From positions 21,703,195 to 21,767,194 of the forward strand of contig OY776126.1 in the NCBI GenBank assembly GCA_963675135.1: a stretch of 64,000 nucleotides of DNA. The letters run 5' to 3'. This document shows positions 33,704 through 46,700 of the stretch, piece after piece. A model generated the notes under the pieces. The model worked only from the letters and a program-made list of their open reading frames with translations, was not told the DNA's origin and searched no databases. Source of the DNA: Galeopsis tetrahit (Eukaryota; Streptophyta; Magnoliopsida; Lamiales; Lamiaceae). The translations under genes and the position numbers were made by a program. How positions within the stretch are numbered: the first letter of the stretch is position 1; every line of letters begins with the position of its first letter.

Positions 33704-34772
33704 TGTGAAATTTCATAACGAGAAGAAATTGGATAGAGTGCATATTGAGAGAATCGAGAAATATAGAATTCATATTGAGTAGTAAATGAATTGAATAGTA
33801 AATTAGATGATCATCACTCCTCTATCTCTATATAAGAGAAGATTTAAAGAGAGGTTATAACTACTAAACTAGAAGTTACAACTAGAATAACTACTCTAAC
33901 TAATACTCTTTCATTTGTTGGCTTGACTTGTTGTTTTTCTTCACTCGTGTCTACCATTTTGGCTCCCTATTCTTCCGTTCTTGATGTTGGCATGGCTGCA
34001 CTTATGGTTCTCTTCAACTCGATATCACATGGTCTCAACTCTTCAAGATTTGGAGTTTTTTGAAGTTTTTTTTAATAACAATTTCAAGATGTGCTTGATT
34101 ACCATCCATGCTCATCTTGTGGGAGGGTATAGAAAAAAAATCCCTAAATTTTTAGGGCAGAAAAGTCGAGTATAAAACTCTAAGAATTTGATTCGAATCA
34201 AGATGAAATCGAATCTAAAACTCACGAGCATAGAACCCGCGAAGAAATGAATATAGAACTCCAAGAATTCGAATCCAAAAATTCACAAGCATAGAACTCG
34301 TAAAGAAGAAATCTTGAAAAGAAAAAATAGGTTAGAAATCCAAACCCATCAAAGATTTGGCAGAAATGAGTATACAAAGAAATGAGTATAAAACTAAAAA
34401 AAGTTTAAGAAATGAGTATAAAACTGAAAAGACATAAGAAATTCATCCAAAACGAATTGCGAAAGTGTACCTAGATCGACGAATTTGTTTAATCAATCAT
34501 AAATTAATCGATACACAACTCTGATACCATGTGAAATTTTATAACGAGAAGAAATTGGATAGAGTGCATATTGAGAGAATCGAGAAATATAGAATTCATA
34601 TTGAGTAGTAAATGAATTGAACAATGAATTAGATAATCATCACTCCTCTATCTCTATATAAGAGGAGGTTTACAAGAGATGTTATAACTACTAAACTAAA
34701 AGTTACAACTAGAATAACTACTCTAACTAATACTCTTTCATTTGTTGGCTTGACTTGTTGTTATTCTTCACA
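33704..34772 (-). mobile_element. TRIM (terminal-repeat retrotransposon in miniature)
   Basis: Two direct repeats of about 242 bp (33704-33945 and 34530-34772) flank about 585 bp of internal DNA without a pol frame. Next to the right-hand LTR, on the minus strand, is TGGTATCAGAG (34529-34519), an exact tRNA-iMet primer-binding site, so the element reads right to left. The LTRs carry a TATA-like CTCTATATAAGAG (near 33825 and 34655). Size, LTRs and absence of coding fit TRIMs, which must be moved by enzymes of another element. A 226-bp solo LTR of the same family sits at 46636. Confidence 0.88.
34519..34529 (-). other. Primer-binding site of the TRIM element
   Basis: TGGTATCAGAG on the minus strand, complementary to the 3' end of initiator methionine tRNA, immediately inside the LTR. 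Confidence 0.85.
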
Positions 34773-36017
34773 CCTTCTTCTGTAAAAGGAGGATCTATGT
34801 TGAGTAACAAACTGCCAACAATGTAAGTCCTTTTTCTTTTTTCTCTGTTTTTTCTTGTTTGGGTCACAATGTTTTTTGGGTTCCTTGGCTTTGCTCCACG
34901 GGCTGTTTTTTTGGCTCCAAAATTGTTGTGTTGTTTCAGAGAAAGAAGATGAAGTCTTTTATTAATTTGTTTCTTGGACAATGTTGTAATAAGTTAATAA
35001 CAGTATCAGCAAGACAGCAAGTTGATGATCGATGACATGAAGCAAATTGGTTTAGTTTGAGCCGTGAGTTTCTTTTTTTTTTTTTCCTTAAGAAGGGCAT
35101 TTTAGACCTTTTATAATTATATTAAAATTAATAACAGACTTCAACATTTGAGTCAGAGTTTTACTAGAATTAGGATTATCTTTGAATCATTAGTTTTACT
35201 AGAGTTAGGATTATCTTTGAATCATTGAATTGTAGCAACTTCAACTTGTAGCAGAGATTTATCTTTGTGGACTCTTTAAGGATTATCTATATAGTTTATA
35301 TAGTTATTTTTCGTTCGTCAAATTTAAATCTTTCCCTTCAAGGGTTTGAGTCTATTTAAATAGGAGTTTCACTAGAGTTAGAATTATATTTGAAATTGAA
35401 ATACGACGAACAAACAATAACTATATAAACTATACAGATAATCCTTAAAAGAGCTCCTCAAAAGAGGCCACGAAGATAAACCTCCGTCCCAGAGAATTAT
35501 CTCTGCCCCAAGCCGCAGCTGGTACAATACAATGATCCAACTCTATCAAACTCGACCTCAAATGGGTACTTCCCAAAATTTAATTAGAAAATTTTATACC
35601 TAAAGTTCATAAGATTCAATACAATAAAGACTGTAGAATTAATTGCAATTTGATTGAAGGAGATGGCCTTTAATTTTTTTAATGAAGATAGGAAAGGAAG
35701 CTGGAAATAATATCTGGGAATGTGAAACTAAAACTTATCTATTAATTTCCTACCAAAGATGTTAACAGTCTGATAGATGTTCTACAAGATGAAAATAAAC
35801 TGAAAATATATATAAGCCACAAAAGTAATGATAGAAAATAAAATAACCAAATCCTATAAACATGTGTTGCCAGCTGATCCTGAGCCTGGACTTTTAGGAT
35901 GTTGAAGTGACTACCATGATATGGCTCTTATATATAATTCATCCTCAACACCATGAACAACATACTAATGACCAAATTAACCACGAGGAATGTAGAAAAA
36001 GTAATACAATTGTGTTT
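34773..36017. other. Intergenic DNA downstream of receptor kinase B, with a short inverted repeat
   Basis: The only structure is an inverted repeat of about 42 bp, AAGGATTATCT-TATAGTTTATATAG... at 35278-35319 and its complement at 35405-35446, with an 85-base loop. The phrase TTAGGATTATCTTTGAATCATT is repeated at about 35170 and 35205. The part next to 36017 should hold the 3' untranslated region of gene B. A frame at 34727-34981 (minus) is unrecognised. Confidence 0.5.
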
Positions 36018-39000
36018 TTATCTGCCATCAAGCATCGTAATGGTAACTTGATTAGCTGAACATGCAGTGTTAATACCCTCAGCAGCAGAAACATCTCTTT
36101 CTGTAAAAAAAGCAGGTTGTTTAGGCTCAGGCAGTTCATCTTTATTTCCGAGCATGAAAACCACAGATGGCATGCTTGGCCTATCATCGGGATGTGCTTG
36201 CACGCACAACAATCCAACATGGATTGTGCGCAGCGCTTGAGACATGTCGAATGAATCGCCTAGAGAAGCATCAACTAGTTCCCATAAGCTGTTTTCTTTG
36301 TAAAGTGTCCATGCCTGTGCATTTTTTCAAATAAATAGTTAAGATGATTGTTGTTTTGCTACGAATGAGGACCAAAGTATAATAAAATTAACTAGGAATT
36401 AATACTTACATGGCCAATAAGATCGAGAAATTTATCTTTAAGTGAGAAATCTCTGTTTCTTATTCCACTCACAACTTCTAGCACAAGAACACCAAAGCTA
36501 AACACATCTGATTTGATTGAGAACAACCCCTTCATCACATATTCTGGGGACATGTATCCACTTTGACACAAAATAAACAAGAAAATTTATGTTATGATAT
36601 ATCTTTGGGAACTAGATAAATCAATGTGTTTTCTTTCTTACTATGTTCCAATAACTCTGTGTGTCTTAGCTTCAGTCTCGTTTCCTCCAAAACTCCTGGC
36701 AATCCCAAAATCTGATATCTTTGGGTTCATGTCGGCATCTAGTAGTATGTTGCTTGCTTTGAGATCTCGATGGATGATCCTCAACCTGGAATCTTGATGA
36801 AGATACAACAGTCCCTTGGCAATTCCGGTGATTATATTGAAACATTTTCCCCAATCAAGAAATGCGCATCTGGTTTGATCTGTTAAACTTAATGTGGAGT
36901 TAGTATTCTGTTGTTGTATGATCATGCTCTAGTTTCAAAGAACTCACCAAATAAAATTATGTCGAGGCTACCATTGGGCATGTACTCATAGATCAACATG
37001 TTCTCCTCTCCTTGAATACAACATCCTAGAAGCTTCACCAAATTTCGATGCTGAAGTTTGGCAATCAAAATCACTTCATTCTTCAGTTCATCGACTCCTT
37101 GTAAGGAGCTTTTGGACAAGCGTTTCACAGCAATTTCCTGTCCGTTTTCCAGCATACCCTAATGACACACAACTTGTGAATACATACAAAATGCCATGTA
37201 TTTAATGCCTTATTGTGCTTTTAGTTGGTTGCAACCATGTCAATTTTCAAATATATATGAATTCAAGACATATTTTCCTTAGACATTGATGCTGTACTTA
37301 CATAATAAATACATAAAAAAGTGAAGAAATTTAGCATTATACCTTGTAAACAGGTCCAAATCCACCCTCACCAAGTTTGTTAGTGACTGAAAAATGATCC
37401 GTAGCTTTCGAAATGGCCGAAAAGCTAAAGAATGGCACCTCTGCTTCTTCACCATGACTTCCACTAAATGGCCCTGCAACTGTGCCACATGAGACAGAGA
37501 AGCAAGCACTAAAGTATACCATTGTAGAAATTCTTCGTATGTACCCTTAATTCTCTTCCTCTTCCTCTTCCTCGTGAAAACAAGAATCAGGCACAGGCAC
37601 AGAAGAACTGCTCCCACCACTGACGTAAGACTCACTATGAGTTTTACTCTGGTTTTCCCTTTAGTGCCTCCTACTAAACATAGTACAATCATAATCTCTA
37701 TGTTTTAAGTTGTCAAATATATGCATTTATACTACGTTCATCCAAATTTGGATTTAAGTAAATAAATACTTCAAATTAAATTACCCAAGACATAGTTCCA
37801 TTTTCTTGTAATGGAACATCAAATTAAAATCGGTCAATGTTAGGTCAGAACTCAATTTCAATGAAAAAACCAACATAATAACAATAATAATTCTGACCTC
37901 TTTCTGCAGCAGCCATTCTGATGTAAAGATCTTGTCCAGCTCCAGCCAGAGTTCTGATGTCTAACAAATCCCCATAATAAAACAGACATCCACTTCCATG
38001 TCCGCTGATATTCAACTGTGTGTATGCCGTACAAGTACAGTTTTTAGAGCATTCAATTTCGCAATCTGAAAGAAGCCTTATCCGATCATTGAAAGTTGTG
38101 TTTCGTGAGTCTGGCAATTTAATTCCAGAGTACTTCAAAAACACGTCTCCTCCACAGTCCAATGGCATCCTCCGAATGCATCCATTCGACCAATCTGCTC
38201 TGCTCCAACCCCTCTGAACAAATTTTTCTAAACACCCACAAGGTGGAATGTTTCCAATGTTACAAAGACCAAACGCACCGCACAGATTGTAAGTATCACA
38301 GTTATCCACTGGCCTGTCCGCGTAAATGGTCCATGTTTGTGTCCGATTGTTCCACATCCAACGCGGTGTGGCACCATTCGGGGCCACCGTGGACCTGTAA
38401 AGAACCGATGGATCAACTGGAGATTCCCCATACTTAACCTCATCCTTGTTCATCCGAAATGTGGATATGTGTGGAGGATCTTTCCCTGTGTCAGGTGCAC
38501 CACTTAGTCGGAGACCATTCCAGGGCCCGAGCCTACATAGCACGTCTTCGCCCCGTTTGATTAAAATCTGCGGATATCCAGTTGGATCAAAGTGAACTGT
38601 AAACTCTCCAGGGGATGGATCGTCGTTGCTTCTCCACGACGTGAGGTAAGTCTCCACCCCTGTTACGTAGTTCCATCCTAGGCTCATCTTGCTCAGTATG
38701 TAAGTATCCGATGGATAATCGAAACTCTGCCACATGAAATTCTCCGTGCTATCATCATCAGCGTCCTTCACCACGAGATTCCCTGTCTCCAATAATTGTA
38801 CAGCTGGATTTTTAAGGAATCTCGTGGCGGCGTTGGACGACCAAATGATGGTGCCATTAGTAGTGTCATTGAACAGAGCCAAGACTCCAGGCTCTGTGAC
38901 TCTTAACACACCTGATTTGCTTGTGAGTGGAACTTCCCTGTTTGCAACCCAAACGTATGTCCTAACCGGTATATTCTTGTACCATATGCCTAAATAACAA

Positions 39001-39173
39001 CGATTTGTAGAATTTCCAGGGCTGAAAAACCCGAATTCAAACATCCCACCAGATGAAACCAAGGTTTCACCATCTCTAATGCTCTGAGAAACATGTATTG
39101 TATCCTGTGCTGCAGAAAATGCCAAAGAGAATAAGAACAGAAAGGGTAAGGTAATCAATCTAAATTGATCCAT
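36018..39173 (-). CDS. G-type lectin S-receptor-like serine/threonine protein kinase B
   Basis: Predicted plasma-membrane receptor kinase of about 811 residues in seven exons. Spans are approximate to one base: 39173-37898, 37670-37546, 37479-37343, 37158-36948, 36879-36642, 36560-36410, 36314-36018. All introns have GT and AG ends. The order is signal peptide (1-21), B-lectin, S-locus glycoprotein domain, an EGF-like Cys cluster (NCDTYNLCGAFGLCNIG), PAN domain (CEIECSKNCTCTAY), transmembrane helix (about 435-458) and kinase. Kinase landmarks are GEGGFGPVYK at 504-513, Lys in AVKRL about 525, HRD Asp about 622, and DFG about 640. It ends MLDGR, where the other copies have MEGR. The activation segment and C-terminal tail are the most divergent of the cluster. 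No disabling change is seen. The ligand is unknown. Confidence 0.93.
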
Positions 39174-39420
39174 GGAAACTCTTATTTTATTGAAATATGT
39201 TTATTAATACCACTCCTTATTTCAAACATAAGCATTACCAGTACACAGCGGTCAAGATTGCCTTAAAATTATTTGGACTTTAATAAGTGTTTTGACTAAA
39301 ATATTTGGCATTGTAGACTTGTCTTATTTATGGATGTTGGGTTTAGACTTGAGACAAGGGAAGTTACATTGGTAGCAGAGTTTTGGGAGGTTTGATCTAT
39401 TCATTTTCACACCATAGTCC
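39174..39420 (-). promoter_or_regulatory. Upstream region of gene B with block shared by the cluster
   Basis: Reading the plus strand, the blocks GCGGTCAAGATTGCCTTAAAATTA (from about 39247), TAAAATATTTGG and GGGAAGTTACATTGGTAGCAG (about 39358-39379) recur in the same order upstream of C and partly of E. Common ancestry or shared control are both possible. Confidence 0.5.
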
Positions 39421-40152
39421 TCGTCATCAATCAATATTTTTCATTTTCATTGGTAGCAGATAGAGTGAATGCCTTTTTAGGAGGTTTGATCTATTGACTA
39501 TTCTCATCAAGATACTGTTGGAACTTCATCATTAATTTTGACTAAATCTGGTGTTTTTCCTCCATTTTCTCATCTGCTCCAAAATGGAACTTCATACTTA
39601 ATTTTGGAGCTCGAGAATTTTTGAAGTGGTAAAAACCATTGTTAAACGTTAATTCAATCAACTTATATTACTAATAAATACGATTCGGTTCAAACAGATG
39701 AGTTTACCGTGAGCTGAGAGGGCCTGCGGTGAATTGAATCGTCGGTGACCGTCGTTGCCTCCGCCGCCGCGAATTCCGGGTCAATTGGACAACGTGATAT
39801 CTTCTAGGGCACATTTCGCGATTCCAAGTAAGTTCCAGTAGAGTGGATTTTATTTATTTAATGTTGAAACATAGCAGAAATTACCCGTGCACTCAAATAG
39901 ATAAATGATGATAGATTAATTTTATGTAAATCAATAGAGAAGAAATTAATAGGTAAATCCATAGACTTTATTCTTTGCAATGGTATATATCCTCTAATTT
40001 CATATTTGTGTTTCATTAGTGCTGTCATTCTATGGCCTATATTGGTGAAATTGGAAATACAAAAAATTATTGACAGTTTATAGACATACTGTATATCTGT
40101 AACAATTCGTCCATTACTACATGTTGCATAAAAACAAAAAAGAAGGTGATTC
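39421..40152. other. Intergenic DNA between genes C and B
   Basis: AT-rich, with a short GC-rich island at about 39705-39800 (CCGTCGTTGCCTCCGCCGCC) of unknown origin. The right part should include the 3' untranslated region of gene C. Confidence 0.5.
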
Positions 40153-43080
40153 CTATCTGCCTTCCATCCATGTAACTGTGACTTGATTCTGTGAAATATT
40201 TGCTATATTCGAGCTATTAGATTTAGAACTCTGCTCGTTAAAACCATCTCTCTCTGAGAAAAAACCAGGCTTCTTAGCCTGAGGTAGTTCAACTTCATTC
40301 CCCAACATAAAAACCACTGATGACATGCTTGGCCTGTCCTCTGGAGATTTTTGAACGCACAATAGTCCCACATGGATCGAGCGCAGCACTTGGGATAAGT
40401 CGAACGAGTCGCCTAGACAAGGGTTTACTAGTTCACTTGAGATGCCTTCTGTATAAAGTGTCCATGCCTGAGCAAAATATACAAATGGTTAAGATTGTTA
40501 AATTTTTAGCTACAAATGTAGGCCAGAGGAAATAATACTTACATGTCCTAGAAGGTTGAGATTGTGTTCTTCAAGAAAGAATCCTCTGTTTCTCTTTCCA
40601 CTCACAATTTCTAGTACAAGAACACCGAAGCTGAATACATCGGACTTGATTGAAAACAACCCGTCTATGGCATACTCCGGAGACATGTACCCACTGCGAC
40701 AGAGCATTAATAGGAATAATAATGTTAGAAGGTATATGATAGGAATAAGATAAATTAGTTCCTCAAGCTTCTTACTATGTTCCAACAACTCTGTGTGTCC
40801 GAGCTTCAGTTTCGTTTCCTCCAAAACTCCTGGCTAAGCCAAAGTCTGATATCTTTGGATTCATGTCACCGTCCAGCAATATGTTGCTTGCTTTGAGGTC
40901 CCGATGGATAATTCTCAGCCTAGAATCATGATGAAGATACAACAGTCCCTTTGCAATTCCATTGATAATATGAAACCGTGTTTGCCAGTCAAGTTGCACG
41001 CTTTTTATTTCATCTGCTAACACATATCTTGGAGTTAGTGTTGCCTTTACAATTTAATGGTAGAGAGTGTAATCCTCTGTTGCATATATTCAAAGCACTA
41101 CTTACCAAATATAATCAAGTCGAGGCTACTGTTAGGCATGTACTCATAGATCAACATGCTCTCTTCTCCTTCAGCACAAAATCCTAAAGTCCTCACTAGA
41201 TTGCGATGCTGAAGTTTGGCAATCAAGATCACTTCATTCTTCAACTCATCGATTCCTTGTGTGGAGGTTTTGGACAAGCGTTTCACAGCAATTTCCTGTC
41301 CGTCTTCGAGCACTCCCTTCAGCCAAACACATGGAAATGTAAAATGCAGGAAAATGTTGTTGTGCTCTCAAATTTGTTTAGCATAATGAAATTGCACCAT
41401 CTTACCTTGTAAACAGGTCCACATCCACCCTCACCAAGCTTCTTATCGTTGGAAAATTGATCGGTGGCTTTCAAGATAGTAGATAAGCTGAAGAGTGGCA
41501 AGTCTGCACCTGCAACTATAGCTCATGATAGTCAGATAAGCAATCACTTTTGTATATGTTCTTCAGCCTAATTTACATTTGTCTTACTTTCTGGCCTGAG
41601 TGTTGCATCCCTTTTCCTCCTTCGTACGAATATCCAAAAGAGGATTATGCACATAAGAATTATTCCAGCCGCTGATGTCAAACTGACTATAAATATTACT
41701 CTTTTTCTCCCTTTGGAGCCTGCACCATTAAAAAGACATATTCTGATAGTATTTAGTTTAAGTGTATAAGCTTGCACCAGTTTGAATAAACTATTAATTC
41801 TTACCTTTCTCTGCAGAAGCCATTCTTATATAAAGATCTTGTCTAGCTGTAGACAGAGTTCTGATGTCAATCAAGTCCCCATGGTAAAACAGGCATCCAC
41901 TTCCCTCTCCGCTGATATCCAACTGTGCGTAAGCCGTACAATTACAGTTCCTCAAGCATTCTGCTTCGCAGTCTGAAAGCCTTATTATCTGTTCATTGAT
42001 GGTTGAGTTTCGCGCATCAGGCAATTTAATCCCAGAGTATTTCAAGAACACATCTCCTGATTGGCAGTTCAATCGTATCCCTCTTTCACATCCATTTGAT
42101 CTTTCTGTTCCAATCCAATTTTCTGCATCTCTAGATACAAATCTGTCTAGACATCCACAGGGTGGAGAGTTTCCCATGTTGCAAACGCCATAGGCCCCAC
42201 ACCTATTGTATCTATCGCAATTATCGTCTACTGTGGTTCTATAGTTAGTCCATTCTCGGGCTTGAGAACTCCATATCCAACGAGCTGCAAAGCCTGTTGG
42301 CGTCAAAACAGACCTGGAAAGAACCGATGGATCAACACTATCTTCCCTATACTTCACCTCGTTCGCGTTCCTCCATAGCCTTAACGTGTAGATGCGATCG
42401 TTTTTTGCATCTGGTGCTCCGCTGAATAGTACCCCATTCCAGGGTCCAAATCTATTCACAGTAGTATTACCCCTTTTGCCTAAAATTTGTGGATATCCAG
42501 TTGGATCTACGTGTATTGAAAACTCGCCTGGAGCAGGATCATCGTCGCTCCTCCACGACGAGAAGTAAGTTTCCATCCCTGTTACATAATTCCATCCCAT
42601 GCTCATGCCTGGTAAAAAAGTGTCGGATGGATGATCAAAGCTCTGCCAAACGACATTATCATTGTTAGCATCCTTCACCACGAGATTCCCCGTGTCTAAT
42701 AACTGTGCCGTTGGATTTGTCACGGATCCAATGACGTTGGATGACCATATGATGATGCCATTAGTATCATCATTCACAAGTGTCAAATTGCCAAACGCTG
42801 TGAGCGTTAAGACACCAGAGTTATTTGTGAGTGGCGATTGTCTGTTAGCAACCCAAACCACTGTCTGAACTGGGATATTCTTGTACCATATGCCCACGTA
42901 TCGATTCGTAGAATTTCCCAGACGGAAAAACCCGAGTTCAAACACCCCACCTGATGAAACCAAGGTTTCTCCATCTCTAATGCTCTGAGAAGCATCTATG
43001 CTATTAGTTGCTGCATGGATTGTCAAAGAGAAGAAGAACAAGAACAGAAAGTGTAAGGTAATTATTCGAAATCTGTCCAT
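40153..43080 (-). CDS. G-type lectin S-receptor-like serine/threonine protein kinase C, Cys in the glycine loop
   Basis: Seven exons: 43080-41805, 41719-41588, 41515-41406, 41316-41106, 41013-40776, 40693-40543, 40467-40153, with GT/AG introns and consistent phases. The product is about 810 residues. The start is the ATG of MDRFR, aligned with the other copies. The signal peptide (1-25) is followed by B-lectin, S-locus glycoprotein, Cys-rich and PAN domains, then a transmembrane helix and a basic stop-transfer RRRKR. Exon 3 is shorter than in the other copies (110 against 137-140 bp), losing part of the juxtamembrane segment. The glycine loop reads GEGGCGPVYK (497-506) with Cys at 501, where the others have Phe. 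The catalytic HRD (Asp about 615), DFG and APE-equivalent SPEY motifs are intact, so activity is likely but may be altered. Confidence 0.92.
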
Positions 43081-43300
43081 GGCAACAGTTATTTTTTTGA
43101 AGTTTGCATAAACATTACCAGCACACCATTACGGTCAAGATTAATTGCCTTAAAATTAAGTTATATTTTTGAATGGTAGGTTGATGTCTTAGTCATCTAA
43201 TTATAATATTTGGAATTGTGGACCTTTTCTGTTCAGACCAGTTGGCGTTTACTTGGACGAGGAAAAAGGAAGTCACGTTGGTAGCAGACTGAATGGAATA
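43081..43300 (-). promoter_or_regulatory. Upstream region of gene C with block shared by the cluster
   Basis: It contains ACGGTCAAGATTAATTGCC (about 43131), TTATAATATTTGG (about 43200) and GGAAGTCACGTTGGTAGCAG (about 43268-43288), collinear with the region upstream of gene B. Confidence 0.5.
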
Positions 43301-43731
43301 GAAATATTGTTTTCATACCTTACTTCTCGTGATCAAATCAGTATTTTTCATTTCATTTTCATACACCTAAATCGAGTCTATATAAATTAATTTTCGTTTA
43401 TTTAATTAATTACTATGCTGGCCTACAGTGTAACTCAGACACAAACTTAATAATCCTTTCGTTCCTTCAGAAAGTTATCAATTTTATCATTTTGGTAGTT
43501 CCATTGAATGTTACCAATTTCTTTTTTTGGCAACACTTATTATCCCATCGAATGTTACCAATTAAAAAAGGATCATAATTCATGAAGAGAATTTAGGTAT
43601 TATAACTTTACTGCTCATTTGTCACTGATATAAACATAACATGACAAAATGTAATTGCTAATATTTTATAACCTCAAAAATTATTGACACACAAACTTTT
43701 CACATTACAGTTTATAATATCTGCAACTATT
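43301..43731. other. Intergenic DNA between genes D and C
   Basis: AT-rich, with no feature recognised. The right part presumably contains the 3' untranslated region of gene D. Confidence 0.5.
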
Positions 43732-46700
43732 CTATCTGCCTTCCATCCTTGTAAACGTAACTTGATTCCGTGAAATATTTGCTACATTCGAACCACTAGA
43801 ACTCTGATTTATTAAAATATCTCTCTCTGTGAAAAAACCAGGCTGCTTCGCCTGAGGCAATTCAACTTCATTCCCCAGCATAAACACCACCGAAGACATG
43901 CTTGGCCTATCCTCGAGAGATTTTTGAACGCACAATAGTCCCACGTGGATCAAGCGCAGCACTTGAGATAAGTCGAACGAGTCACCTAGACAAGGGTCGT
44001 CTACTAAATTTTTCGAGTTGTCTTCTTTATAAAGTTTCCATGCCTGTCAAAAATATGCAAATGGTTTAGACTTTAGATGATAAAGTTTTTAGCTACAAAT
44101 ATTGGCCAGAGGAAACGATACATACATGTCCAAGAAGGTTGAGATTGTGATCTTCGCTGAAGAATCCCCTATTTCTTTTTCCACTTACTATTTCTAACAC
44201 AAGAACACCAAAGCTGAATACATCAGACTTGGTTGAAAATAACCCGTCTATTGCATATTCCGGAGACATGTATCCACTGTGATGAAGTATTAACAAGAAA
44301 CTAATGTTAGACGGTAATTTTTGGAATTAGTTAGATAAAGAGAAATCAGCTTCTCGAGATTCTTACTATGTTCCAACAACTCTGTGCGTCTGAGCTTGAG
44401 TTTGGTTTCCTCCAAAGCTCCTGGCTAAGCCAAAGTCTGATATTTTCGGATTCATGTCAGCGTCTAGCAATATGTTGCTAGCTTTGAGGTCTCGATGGAT
44501 GATTCTCAACCTCGAATCTTGATGAAGATACAACAGTCCCTTTGCAACACCATTGATGATATGAAAACGTTTTTTCCAGTCAAGTAACATCCTCTTCTTT
44601 TCATCTGCCAACACATGCCCCAGAGTAATTAGCGTTGTCTTGTTGCAATATTAAAACGTGACAAAATTGGAAACCTAATATAATCAAACTACTTACCAAA
44701 TATAATCAAGTCGAGGCTACTGTTAGGCATGTGCTCATAGATCAACATGCTCTCTTCTCCTTCATCACAAAATCCTAAAGTCCTCACTAGATTGCGATGC
44801 TGAAGTTTAGCAATCAAGATCACTTCGTTGTTCAACTCATTGGCTCCTTGTGTGGAGGTTTTGGACAAACGTTTCACAGCAATTTGTTCTCCATCTTCCA
44901 ACACACCCTACAGCCAAAAATTGGAAACACGAGATGCAGTGATGTAATCTTTTTTCGTCCGCAAATTTTTACCTTTTTTAAAATGGTCCAAAAAAAAAAA
45001 AGTACGAATCTAGTCCAAATTATTCCATCAATATTTGAAGAAATTGCAGCATCTTACCCTGTAAACAGGTCCAAATCCACCCTCACCAAGCTTGTTTTTG
45101 TTTGAAAAATCATCTGTAGCTTTCAAAATAGTAGATAAGCTGAAGAATGGCAAATCTGAATTATTGGCGACATCACTTCCACTTAATGGCCTTGCAACTG
45201 CAACTATGAAAACATAAGTCAGAGAAGCATTCACTATATACACACAAGACCAATACCATAATTCACATTCGTCATACCTTGTCCCAATCCCGGACCATTC
45301 TTCCTCTTCCGAATTAAAATCATATAGACGAATACGCACACGAGAACAATACACGACGTCACTGATGTCAAACTCGCTATAAGTACTCCTCTTTTGCTCC
45401 CTTTCGAGCTTACTATCCAAACAAAATATAACAAAAATGATACAAAATTAGATCTTGATAGTACTTAAAATATGCACATGCTTGAAAAAAATTATGAACT
45501 GAAAATTAACTGACTGTAGAATCAAACTCTGCTACGTGGATAGATTGGACTCCATCAGACTAAAAGATAACTTACAGAACTGAAAAACACTTAAAAAAAA
45601 TCCCAATTAATTCTAACCTCTTTCTGCAGAAGCCATTCTAATGTAAAGATCAGATCCAGCTGAAGACAGAGTTCTAATGTCGATCAAGTCCCCGTGATAA
45701 AACAGGCATCCATTTCCATCCCCACTGATATTCAACTGTGCATACGCCGTACAATTGCAGTTCCTCGAGCACTCTGCTTCACACTCTGCAAGGCTCCTCC
45801 TCTCTTCAGTAAACGTCGAGTTTCTCGAATCAGGCAGTTTAAGTCCAGAATACATCAAGAACACATCTCCTGACTCACAGTTCAACGGGATGCTTCTCTC
45901 ACATCCGTTCGATCTCTCTGTTCCAAGCCAGTTTTCTGGATTTCTCGACACAAATCTGTCGAGACACCCACATGGTGGAGAGTCTCCGACATTGCAAACG
46001 CCATACGTGCCACACGTATTATACCTGTCACAGTTATCCGCTTGCGTTTGTCTGTAAATAGTCCATTCTTGCGTCTGATTATTCCATAACCACCTTGCTG
46101 ACATGCCGTTAGATATGATGCCGGACCTGGAAACAACTGATGGATCAACGCTGTCTTCCCTATACTTCACCTCATTCTCATTCCTCCACAGCCTCAACGT
46201 GTACACACGATCGTTTCTCGTATCCGGTCCTCCGCTGAATCGGACACCATTCCAAGGTCCAAGCCTATTTATAGTAGCATTACCTCTTTTGGCTAACATT
46301 TGTGGGTATCCCGTTGGATCTAAGTGCACCGAAAACTCGCCTGGAGCTGGGTTGTCGTCGCTCCTCCACGACGAGAGGTAAGTCTCGACTCCTGTTACGT
46401 AATTCCATCCGAGACTCATGCCTGGTAAGAAAGTGTCAGATGGATGGTCGAAACTCTGCCACGCGAAATTCTCCGGCCTGTCATCATTGGCATCCTTCAC
46501 CACGAGATTCCCCGTGTCTAGTAATCGCGCAGTGGGATTTGACACGGGTCTCGTGGCGTTGGACGACCATATGATGACGCCGTTGGTGTCATTGACAAGT
46601 GTCAAATTGCCGGAAGGTGTGATGGTTAAGATACCTGTGAAGAATAACAACAAATACAACAAATGGTAGTATTAGTTAGAGTAGTTGTTTTAGTTATAAC

